From the NCBI GenBank assembly GCA_004154925.1, contig QJNS01000705.1, forward strand, positions 1 to 64,000: a DNA stretch of 64,000 nt. The letters run 5' to 3'. Made by a program: the position numbers and the translations under genes. Shown here piece after piece: positions 33,735-43,800 of the stretch. Within the stretch, counting starts at the first letter, position 1. Each line of letters opens with the position of its first letter. The notes beneath the pieces were generated by a model, which was not told the origin of the DNA, searched no databases, and worked only from the letters and a program-made list of their open reading frames with translations. This stretch comes from Monosporascus cannonballus. Lineage: Eukaryota > Ascomycota > Sordariomycetes > Xylariales.

Positions 33735-34871
33735 GAATGCGGCCATATTTGTCCATGTAGTGATGACTGTCGGCACGAACAAAAACCCCGGTTCGAATTA
33801 GTTTTACATTCTATGAGATTAAAAAGAGCAGGAGCTTACGCGGTCACGTGGTCATGCTCGGTGTTAAAGCCCCCTCGCCATCCCCAAACTTCCTCCATGA
33901 CGAGACGGCGCTTACTGTTTGACTCGAATTCCGCGAGTCTCAATTTCTCAAAATAGACATGTCGCGTAGAAAACCGTATTATTGCATCCCAATCTTATGA
34001 CCCTTCTGGGAACGGAAACCGGCCAGCTGCGTCGTCTGGATCCCTTTACACTCCGGGGCCTTGAGCTCTGCGTACAGATCGCGACAGAGTTGGCCCTGGA
34101 TTAGGCTTGGGGTCTTCAGGTGCACATTTATCTTCCGGCGGATCTCATCGCAGGTGTCCTAAACAGGAACGGAATCCGTCTCTTCTCCGGCAGATAAACG
34201 TTGCTGATATCAGCCCTCGGGGCCACGCCGGGATTAGAGCGTCCGCCGGCTCTAGCACCCGAATTAATGGTAGTTACAGCACCGTCCGCATCAAGCTTCT
34301 GCCTCATTTTCACGGCAGAAATTTTCAGACCTGCTATCTCCTGCTACTTGAACCATTCCCAAGCATAACAATAGGTCGGCAACCAAAGCCACCGTAAGTT
34401 CCCTTCTTTGGCAGGAAGCTGTTGCGTTTTGGTTACTCAGGCCGGTGGCAGTGCACAACATCCCAGAGTCGACCAGCCTGTTGATCTTGCCACAGACTTG
34501 ATTGCAAGTAGAGTCAACAGACATGTCCTCGACGAGGATGCGGTTCACATTCCGCCCGTAAGCCGTGATATCATCCTCAAGCGAGATCTCAGACTTGCGC
34601 TTCCTACTCGAGGATCCACCAAGTTGGCTGGAGGTGTATAGGCGCCGAAATCGCCAAGTTGACCTCGTGCTCCTTGGCTTCGGCATACTTGAGTGCGCGT
34701 CCCTTAAGCTTATCCCAGCGTGGCTTTTACATTGAGAGAGTGGCCACTACATCATCGAGATATTCCCCAGAAATTCGGCTCCTCAGGCGGCGCGTCGCCG
34801 AGCTTCGCTACCAGCAGCAACATTTGCTCGGTTTGCTGAGGTCCTCGAGAGCCTTGCGCTGGGATTGCCAT
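33735..34871 (-). pseudogene. Decayed copy of a fungal uncharacterised (DUF7726-like) gene
   Basis: Reading the minus strand gives successive pieces of one protein in different frames. First come TEQMLLLVAKLGDAPPEEP (near 34830-34770) and SRKRKSEISLEDDITAYGRN, then VEDMSVDSTCNQVCGKINRLVDSG, all in the frame of 34291-34686. A frame change gives YAWEWFK, a stop, then QEIAGLKI and DISNVYLPE. Another shift gives DTCDEIRRKINVHL, LCRDLYAELK and GIQTTQLAGF, and a further shift FEKLRLAEFES and RRLVMEEVWGW. HHYMDKYGRIL follows near 33735-33772, perhaps after an intron. At least three frameshifts and one stop mean it cannot be translated whole. I recall intact relatives as fungal proteins of unknown function carrying a repeated domain; the DUF number is from memory and uncertain. 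It is a pseudogene unless the sequence itself has errors. Confidence 0.75.
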
Positions 34872-35699
34872 TTTTGTCAGGTGTCTCATTTCCGATTGGT
34901 CAATTAGGTAATATTCGCCATAGCATTCGTTTCCGGCATAGCGTCCAATCCTAACGAGTAGCTGACCCTTAGCTAGTAGTCCCTTTCGATGTTTGTAGTG
35001 CCAAGTCGACCAGTTCATGTTGCAATGCAATATTTTCGAGAGAAGTAATGGGAACTTATTTGTCATTTAGCCTTTGATGGCCCAGACGCATTTCTTTTGA
35101 CTATTGATGATGAAAAGCGCGATCGATCTAGGGGACTAGAATGAACTGACGCCATGGTTGCTCGAGGCACATCCCACCTGAACACCACAGTTCAATAGAA
35201 CAAACAAGGAATGCCTACAACAATCCACCATGATTTATGAAGCACCTCCAAAGCCCAGTCGTAGATAGCAGCTTTAGAATTGTACGCCTTCTCATCGCAG
35301 AAGAGACCATTTCCTCGCTAGACCTTCAATGCTCGAGAAGACCTTGTCCAAGTCACTCTGCTCATTCGTCAGATAAAACCACCTAGTCCAGCTCTATCCC
35401 TTGTGCTTGGCCTGGATACATTTACTACGCTCCGCAATTCATTTCTTACGGTAACCCGCTGGGGCAATGAAAGGACGGCTCAAGGTTGTCCATCATATCT
35501 TTATGCTGGGAGGGTCTCCCTGATCCAAATTAGCCATCAAGCCCAGGCATGCACAGTTCCAGATATGTGAATCTCGGCTTTCGGGACCATTGCGCCATCA
35601 AGAAGCCCAGAAGCTCCTGCCAGTGCTCGTCGTCCCACGCCTGCTTCCTGTGAAACACGAGTTCCTCAAACAGTCTCTGAGCCACCTCCACCATCGTCA
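34872..35699. other. Spacer with a small open frame
   Basis: The only frame of note is 35530-35772 (-), 80 codons. Its start lies in the dispersed repeat and it continues as RKQAWDDEHWQELLGFLMAQW, a plausible helix. I do not recognise it and cannot decide whether it is a gene remnant. Confidence 0.4.
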
Positions 35700-35864
35700 A
35701 GAGGCCTGCTGTGAGACCCTGCATCACACACAGAAGCATATAACTGAAGAAAAGGTGTATTAAAGGTTGCATGACCTCTGGAAGGTCCTCTGTAAAAGGT
35801 GAAGGTGGTGAACCCTCCTTAAATACATATAAAAACAGTGGTACCCAAGAGATAATGATACCGG
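35700..35864 (-). repeat. Dispersed repeat, copy A
   Basis: This is the minus-strand partner of the repeat at 60377-60545 (+). A 68-nt block, 35712-35779, is identical in both, from AGAGGTCATGCAACC to GATGCAGGGTCTCA. Upstream the copies stay similar with scattered changes through AAGGAGGGTTC back to CCGGTA. In this copy the ATG inside the block opens an 80-codon frame. A TATA-like TATATGTATTTAA precedes it, so it may be an LTR fragment or the start of a repeated gene. Confidence 0.75.
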
Positions 35865-35900
35865 ATTAGCCGAAGCAATTTCCACTAGCTTGTTAGCTAA

Positions 35901-37133
35901 CTAAGCCATGGCGCTGCTAGGTTCAACACCTGCGATATCCCACTTTCCATGCAAGATAGCTATGTCGACTGGCCGAAAGCCAAAACGATCCCGATTTTCT
36001 GGGTTAGCTCCATGCTCGAGCGACATCTCCACAATGCGGATGTCCATGCTGGGGGAAACCCGGAGAAACCCAGGGTGGCTGGCTAGCAGATGCAGCGGGG
36101 ATGACTCTGGGCCGTCGGGGACGTTGATGTCCGCTCCCCTTTCGAGCAGGAACCGAATAAGACCGGTGTTCCCGTCTTCGATTGCTAGTTGTAGCAGAGT
36201 ATTTCCGGACGCGACTGCCGCATTAATATCAACGTCACCCTTGAGGAGCAGTCCGAGGAGTTTCAGGTTGGCTGGCCTGCCTTGACAGTGTCGGAAAACA
36301 TAATGCAGTAGAGAGGTGCGCGTTTCCAGGTGACTAAGGTGCGGGCGCTTCGACCTAGACGGGACGTGGTTTGGGCTCGCACCTAGGCTGAGGAGTACAC
36401 GGATAAGTTCCGACATGTATGCCTCTTTCGCATCGTCCCCTCCCCATTGATAGCCTAGCCACTCGCTGCAGATGTGTGTAAGGTATTCGTTGCGGACAAC
36501 GGGTAGATCCTTTAGGAGAATCTTGACGATCTCGGTGACCTTGGTTGCTTCCTTGGGTAGCCCTTCGTCGGGGACGAAGGGACGAAGGGTAATAGCCCAA
36601 TCAACGGCATCGAATTTGCTGTACCTCGATTGGTTCTTCTTTGACGAGCGACGGGGCTTCGGGCGGTACAGAGGATCAGTGCCTTCGGCCACGAGAATCC
36701 GAACGACTTCGACCTGGCGCCACGCCGCTGCGATGTACAGAGGTACCCGTAGGTTCTGGATCGCGGAAGAATAAGAATCCAGGACCCCCTGCTCGCGGAG
36801 ATCCGGAAGCAAGGTTTCTCGAGAGCAATTTTGCACCTTGTCCCGAGGCAGGTAGGTGGTCGGGGTCGAGAACTTGCGATTATTCACCCAAAGATTGAAG
36901 GGGTTGATATGGGCTCCTGCCTCCAGCATCCTCTTCACCGTCTCGACATGACCGTTGACACACGCCCAGTGGAGTGCGGTGCGTTGTCCATGGGCGTTCC
37001 GGTAAAGAAGAAGCGGAAGGGCGGCATGATAGAAAAACTTGCAGGTCTGGGCCAGGGCAAAGAGGTCCTTCTCGGTCTCCAGATTCTCGATGATCATCAG
37101 GATGAGCTCGCGAGGGACCCGAGTGGTGAGCAT
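35901..37133 (-). CDS. F-box protein with ankyrin repeats
   Basis: Single exon, 410 residues from ATG at 37133 (MLTTRVPREL); a GTG six codons upstream is not preferred. The F-box lies at about residues 5-46 (VPRELILMIIENL, ALAQTCKFFYHAALPLLLYRN). Ankyrin repeats follow: TALHWACVNGHVETVKRMLEAGAHIN, VPLYIAAAWRQVEVVRILVAEG, LIRVLLSLGASPN, TLLQLAIEDGNTGLIRFLLERG, SPLHLLASHPG and RFGFRPVDIAILHG. F-box/ankyrin proteins are expected to link Skp1-cullin ubiquitin ligases to targets bound by the repeats. Such genes are numerous and variable in filamentous ascomycetes, so the target cannot be guessed. It sits alone between a repeat copy and a long gene-free spacer. Confidence 0.85.
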   Translation of the reverse strand: MLTTRVPRELILMIIENLETEKDLFALAQTCKFFYHAALPLLLYRNAHGQRTALHWACVNGHVETVKRMLEAGAHINPFNLWVNNRKFSTPTTYLPRDKVQNCSRETLLPDLREQGVLDSYSSAIQNLRVPLYIAAAWRQVEVVRILVAEGTDPLYRPKPRRSSKKNQSRYSKFDAVDWAITLRPFVPDEGLPKEATKVTEIVKILLKDLPVVRNEYLTHICSEWLGYQWGGDDAKEAYMSELIRVLLSLGASPNHVPSRSKRPHLSHLETRTSLLHYVFRHCQGRPANLKLLGLLLKGDVDINAAVASGNTLLQLAIEDGNTGLIRFLLERGADINVPDGPESSPLHLLASHPGFLRVSPSMDIRIVEMSLEHGANPENRDRFGFRPVDIAILHGKWDIAGVEPSSAMA

Positions 37134-40100
37134 AGGCCTGACCTCACTCACAATAGCAAGCTCGTCCCATGGTATCGGTGCTTTCGATGTCGCCTGCTGT
37201 AAACGGGGGTATTTGACCTCAAATTGATCTTTGAGTGGTTAGCCAGAGAGCACCAGCTAGCCACGATTATTGGGCAGGGGCACAGTAGTTGACATTGGAA
37301 CCGCTGCTTGATCTTTTACCTACCGTTTTCTCGAGGATGTGTGTGCATTTCGGATTGGTTGCGATGCTTCAGTGTGAAATTGAAGTGTTTGTGTGTCAAA
37401 AATCAAGCCTGGAAGAGCTGGTCACCCGTCGAAGTAACAGCTAGTCAGATGGTGTATGCGTATGTCCTGTTTAGCTCCTGGGATCTAGAAAGAGATGCGG
37501 GAGGAATCTTCTGATAAGAAATCAAAGACAATCTGTGCCCTGTAGGTACGGAGTGACCCGGAATTTTCTCAGGAGACTGCAACGAGGAAACCGTGGTAAT
37601 TCAGGTATAGACGCGTGGTTGCTCGGGAAATGCTCATAACTATAGTCTGATTACGACCACGGGAACTAAGTACATGGGATGCTAGAAAGTAGCAGCCAAA
37701 TTTTGAAATGCAAGAGAACGGGAGTAGGAGGAATAAAGGGGAAAGTCACATAACAAATTGGCCCCAGCGGTACTCTCTCCATGCGAAAGAAGGGTCATTA
37801 ACAAGGTGAGGGTTGCTTGGAGCCGTACCACGACAATTTCATCAATTTATACTGATCACGTAGACCTCAGGTGGTTCTATTTCGAATACTATCCATTAAT
37901 ACGTACCGTTTATTTGGGCTTGCCATACTTCACCATGTTTGTTTTCATCTTGATGAGACCTGTTTGCTGCTAGAAGCAAGTTATGCTCAACGCGTACCAA
38001 GGGTATGATAATACCTAGCAACCAGTCATCTCGAGATATTGCATTTAGTTTTGAATAACTGGCGAAGTTGAGCTGGAGCATCGGTAATGGATTATTGCCC
38101 CAGCGCATATGTATATTATGCTCTTAAACATCCACATCATTATTCGGCCTGACAGACGTCGAGTCTCCTTGTTAGGGGTTGTGACAATACCACGCCGAAG
38201 GCTAACAATGACCTATCAAAATGCTTGGTAAATATCAAGACGACGGGAGTGAACTAATACAGAGCTGAAAGGGTCTCCAGGTCATAGTCTCCGCTAACTG
38301 GAGTGGCAGATATGAGATACCTGGTCCTCCAACAGGGGGACGGTATATAGGCCATAAAAAGAGCCTGTCTCATTGTCCCAGGTCCCCAAGCAGCTGTCGA
38401 GGCCCCGTGCCTGAGTGGTACAGGGGATTCGTGGGGACCTGGGATATACGCCCAGTGCGCACTGGGAAGAATCAGGCACAAGTGCCTAAAACGCAACGGT
38501 TCGAATCTACAACAAAGCATCATCAGCAAACGGAGTGACAGAAGACATAGGCAATCAACACCGGGCTGAACTTCTTTTGCCATTCAGAACAACATCTGTT
38601 TTTCTTTTCTTTTTTGAAAAGATTAAGACCCCATATGCGGTGTCTAGTTCCCCTGGCGGCCGATCTTCTGCCCCCCTTCTTTGCGCGAAACGTCAGTATA
38701 TATATGGTTAACATGCTTTGCAGTCTTAAAGGCTATGTCGTCGACTGTTCCCACGTTGGCAGAGACTAAAGTTCTGTTCCAGACATAGCAAGCCCTAACT
38801 AACATCATTAAAAATGTTAAATAGTACTGGTATCATAACCCTTTATTATCATCAATGGCAACTGTTAACCGATATTGCTGCTTTTGAATTCAACACCTGG
38901 TGGAAATATGTAGCTATACCCAAAGTCCGTATTGAAGGCATGGAAAAGTCCTCCTCACGAGCCACAGAACACGCAGATCGGTGGATTCACCCTAGTGCTG
39001 TCAATGTCTACACACATCGAAGGAATAGTGTTTACCGTACATGGCGAGGTTCCTCTCAAGATAGGAGTGATAGACTTGTGATGTTAGCGTCAAAAAAGGA
39101 ACGCGACCGTTTCGCTCATCTTCGTTTAACATTATTTAACTTCTACCACCGTCCCAACCACCTCCTCGTTGCCAAGCCCACCAGCATACGTTTGAAGATG
39201 TCTTTCCGCCGCCTCTGGGTTGACGGCTCGATGGCCTTCACTTTTGCTCTAATTAAAGCGACCCTCTCGATTGTCATTCGAACGTCAAATTTGGCCGGAC
39301 GAGGCAGCTCTCGGGCCTACAAGCTATTGCTCTGGAATTCTCGAGAACTCCTAACGTCTAGCTACCAACCGCAGCAGCTCCACTATAAGGGAGATCACCC
39401 GGTCTCCGGCCACGGCTAGAACTGAATTACAACTCCGACAGGTGACATGGTTGGGGAAGATAAAGTTACATATAGGAATTTTGCGAAAGATCTCATACGG
39501 AATGGCGACTTAGACCCCGAAGTACGATGTCGCCTTTTCCGATTCGTTGACTTACCACGCCCCCAGAGTTAGGCTCCCCAGCAACCTGCCTATAATTCAA
39601 ATCCACGCACTGACGTCCCCGACGCGTAAAAGTCCTAATACACAGTCCTCGAAGTGATGTAGGGGATGTTATGTTGCTTAACAAGAAATTAGCACACTTG
39701 TTTACTGCTGTGTGCAGGCTCAGAATAATAAGTTTATCTACCAGTGTGTGAAGAACATGCAAGAGCTGCCAGCTGGTACTTTTGCCGTTCGCGACGACAG
39801 CGGAGCCATACGCATGGCAACAGCTGCCACCTTCTACGCGCAGGGACAAAGACCGGGTCTGCTGCCAAGCTACTGTTCTTGTGCCGAAACTCTCTACTAG
39901 ACCCAGACCAGTGTGCTCTGATAACAGGAAGCTGGTCACATCGATATCTCGCCCATGAATATGGAGTTGTTGAAGATTGTACATCATAGTATGGAGTACA
40001 TCGGATGATTCGCTTTATGAGAAGAAGAGGAAAGAGAAAAGCGAGGGCAATAATGGACACTGCTATCGCTGGGGTTCTTTTCTTAGACCCTCTAACAAAT

Positions 40101-40802
40101 CAGACTTTTTGAGTAACATTCGGGAGTTGGTGGGTCATGTTCCCTCTGCCGTCTATGCGCTGGACTAAATAATTGACACGACGCTGCCACGCCTTGCAAG
40201 GATAGATACAATTTGTAGGGAATCATAGCCTTACTGTTTTGAAGAGAGTTTCTTGAAATGGAGAGGCTTCTAAGAAAAACGAAATCTGAAGTCACATCCA
40301 CGCTCAGCTCATGGGGTGCTTGGCGTGCAACATATCAGGTTTCAAATGAAGAAACCCCCGACAGCGATATTCAAACCGACTAAGATCTTGGCCCTGTTAT
40401 TTTCGGCAGCTCTGACCAATCATCATTTCCCCAGTCAATCGGTGCCCTATCTCGAACACGGCCCCTTACAACGACGTTGTTTGAGGTGACGGATCTTCTC
40501 CACCATCATGGGTGTTTTCAGTATCCACCATCTTCTTAATATTGCCGCTTGATGGACATGGATATGTTATTGATGGGCGGAGAATCTCATGCTTGCCTGG
40601 TTCGATTTTGGTTCCTTTCTCTCCCACTCAAACGTCTTGAGTAGGCTCGACGATGCTGGTGATGATAGCTTCGTGATCATCGTTGAATGCCGCCATGCCG
40701 TATTCGCTTCTTCGGTAATATTTCATTTTTTTTAAACCCATTGAATGGGATTTATTCCCTTTTCGCCTTGCTGTTCGCGTCATCGTCTCCCGTCCGTACA
40801 CC
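37134..40802. other. 3.7-kb spacer with structured segment
   Basis: No convincing gene. The 201-codon frame at 38814-39419 (+) lacks any recognisable motif and is preceded and followed by ordinary non-coding sequence, so I do not call it. The notable content is a cluster of inverted repeats at 38324-38480, listed separately. Confidence 0.5.
38324..38480. other. Cluster of nested inverted repeats, possible structured RNA
   Basis: Four inverted repeats lie within 157 bp. GTCCTCC/GGGGGAC flank AACA at 38324-38341. TCCCAGGTCCCCA at 38376-38388 is exactly complementary to 38432-38444. CCCAGTGCGCACTGGG at 38451-38466 is a perfect 16-bp palindrome. GTGCCTGA (38407-38414) is complementary to TCAGGCAC (38472-38479). 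They can be drawn as several hairpins, though the last pair and the second compete. No open frame covers the region. I do not recognise a known RNA family. It may also be the remnant of a mobile element. Confidence 0.45.
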
Positions 40803-43800
40803 ATGGCAACCCCTGGAGCTACCCAGGCTTTGGTCGCAGCCTTTGCCTTGTAAGTGATGCTACTGTTATCCTTAGGTTCACGTGTATACTGACTTAGACC
40901 AACAAGTGGTATTCTGGTCAACGCGGCGTCGGCGGCTGTTGTCCTTTTCACCAAAGGCCATGGCTCAGCTATCTTTCGGGACCGCCTGAGGCTGGCCCTC
41001 ACAATATTTTTGGGATCATCTGCCCTGTGGGCACTAATTACGTTCATTTCGACTTTAATAGATACGAAGGCATTGTCAGCATGCCAAATTACCGTTACGT
41101 TTTCCACCATTTTCGACCAAGTCGCTAGAATAGCTATCGAGCAGTACGTGGTCCTCCTGGCACAGGACGAAAAGTCGTCACTTGGTTTACTACCACAGTT
41201 CCTGGTCGTATTGCGCTTCATTGCCGGTATAGTGTTCGTGGGGTTCACGAGGTCTATGTTCCAGCCCACCTGTGTGCCTATGTCAAACGAAGTGCCTCTC
41301 TCCATTAGCGTAATTGTGATGGATGCCATGATCCTTGTACTGCTGACGATCCAGTTTCTTTCCAAAGGCTCAGGAAAGGATGTCCAAGAGCGTCAACTCA
41401 ATTCCGGCAGGGTCAAGAGCTTCCTTTTGCTGCTGGCCGGCCTGACTATATGGATGGGAGTAAGGTCCCCGATACCCCCCCAGACATAGTGCGCGATTGA
41501 CTTTGTTTCTTAGACCAGCGTGACTATGTTGCTGGGCTTAAGCTCAATCGACTTGGTGTTCAAGACGACCGTGCCTGCCATTGGTCTTGTAATCTTAATA
41601 GGTTCGTACCGCGCTCTAAATTTCGGGGCTCTGAGCTAACGGAGTGCAGCGATCCTGACTCTCCTCTCGGGTTTTGTCATCCCGCGTCTTGGCCTATTCC
41701 CCCGGCATTCCGAGCTACCAACTTCAAGAGCAAAGGGTGGTGCCAGGAACCTGTCCTCATCAGACACTACCGATTACCCTCCCTCCCGTTATGGAGACGT
41801 AAAAAGGTTCGGTCGGCCAGCAATCTCTGGGCAAATCAACCCTGCGTCGGGTCTTCCAGTTGTCCATGGTCTTGGTAATTCTGATGCGAGACCCCGGATC
41901 TCTCGACCGATTCTCGTCCGTACGAAGGATTCGCAGAATGCTCTCAGTCGAATTGCAACCGTCGACCTTGTTACTGCTGCTAGAAACGAGAAAAGAAGAC
42001 GTGAGGCCGGACAAGGTGGATCGTATCCTATAGCAGTTGGACCGATGCCATTGCCGTCAGATCAGTCCACTAAGGAGGACACGGCTAAGGATACCAAATG
42101 GAAAGATGTGATTCCTATTTCATCAGCGTCAAGCAAGATGCCAAGGTCCGACTCACAAAAGACTACCCAGAGTACGGAAATGTTATCTGTAAGGGGGAAC
42201 GCCTTGTCTAGTTCTACTCAACTATCTCCTGGAGCAGATGCAATCAGAAGGAGGTCACCACAACACCCACTGCCGGGCTCCACGACAAACGCGTTCGAGG
42301 CTATCCGACCTGGCGAGTCGGTTCGTATACCTATTCCTCGGTCGTCTAAGCTACTGTCAAGATCGGCATCCGAGAGATCTCTAAAGACAACTGTAATACC
42401 GCTACAGCGACGTCTGACCAACGGACTTCCATCAAACCCACGAATTACGAGAGACTTATCTAAGGAGGCCGGAAAACACACTGAACAGACTGTGATGCTG
42501 ATGAACAACATCGCATACGACAACCCTAATGCCGTTAACAGTATAACTGGTTCGCAAACAAACTCCATTGTGCACCGGCCCCGTCCGATCCCAAGGACGA
42601 GCGACAAAGATCGCCAGGTATTTCCGGCCGAGATTTCACACCGGCGAACAAAGTCAAGTGGGTCGGTTTTGAACAAGAAGTCTGTTCTCAAATCGATTGC
42701 AGGAAGTCCGACCCAGCTACCGCCATTGCCGTCAGCGCCGAAGAGTGCTGGGCACATATTGAAGCCGCACCCGAATAACACCCAAAGTATGACTTTTGAG
42801 GAGAAGATGGACTTTTTCTACGCACCCCCCTTGAGCGCTTTCTCGGCCGCAAATACCAGCAATCGTGCCTCTTCCGTATCTGCGATGCCGCCAGTTCTCA
42901 ACGCGTTTATCAAAATCAAGCTGCCGCCTTCAGATGCTATTGTCGAAGTTGACAGCCGTCAGAGGGGGTCCATTATGACCAACAACAGCAGTGTGCGAAC
43001 AGCTAGTGTCCTCAATTTTAACGAGGTTCCTGGGGAAATGCGACGAAGTACCGTCCTTCCGGCCGCTGAGGGCCATCGCGATACAGCAGATGACTCGGAG
43101 AAGCCTAGACTGCCCGGAATACCAGACGACAGACGGCGATCGAATGGCCGTTTCCAAGTCGACGTGAAGCGCAAGTCGTCCCCCGTCCTTCCAAACCGAA
43201 TATCTGGATCCTCCACGATCACTGAAGAAAACCGCGGCGGAGATTGTGCAACTACCTGGGGGTCTCTCCATTCGGCGGTTGCTCCAGTACATCTTCAGCA
43301 AGCAAGACGCTGTGCCCGCTCGACATACATCCAGCTAAATGCGCGCGAGACAGAGCCGCGTGGACAACAAGTTGATCCATCGCGCAATGACGGACCCGGC
43401 GAGGTAGTGACGGTGATGCTAGACAGTGCCCTCCACGCGGAAACGCGGAAATCACTCGATGCAGAAAACAGGCGGTCGCAAAAGCTAGCTGCATCTAAGT
43501 TGCATAGCTTACCCCCGTTTCATCGGCGTGTTGGGGATGAATGTCCGACATTTTCAAGGAGATATAGAACGCGGTCGAGGAAGATGCCTCCCCCAGCCCC
43601 CCTACTTCTGAACGGAAAGGGCGGTAAGAAAGCGATTATCATCCAATCTACGGAGCCCTCGCCGCTGGACTCAGCTGAAGATACGTCCAAGATGATAGAG
43701 GAACAGCTTCAAAAGTTGGAACGCGCCAACAAAGAATCCGTAAGAAACGAGAGGGAACGGATGACGCTGCTGCATACCCTGGAGCTCGAAATGGGTCAGC

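Noticed and set aside
38495..38515. GGTTCGAATC resembling a tRNA B-box
   Set aside because: The flanking bases cannot form a T-stem and no anticodon arm is found upstream.
38814..39419. 201-codon frame on the plus strand
   Set aside because: No recognisable motif, odd composition and no supporting splice or neighbour signals; I regard it as chance.
40628..41365. 245-codon open frame on the minus strand
   Set aside because: It is antisense to exons 1-2 of the membrane protein, whose frame has clear TM helices and splice sites; the antisense frame has no motif.
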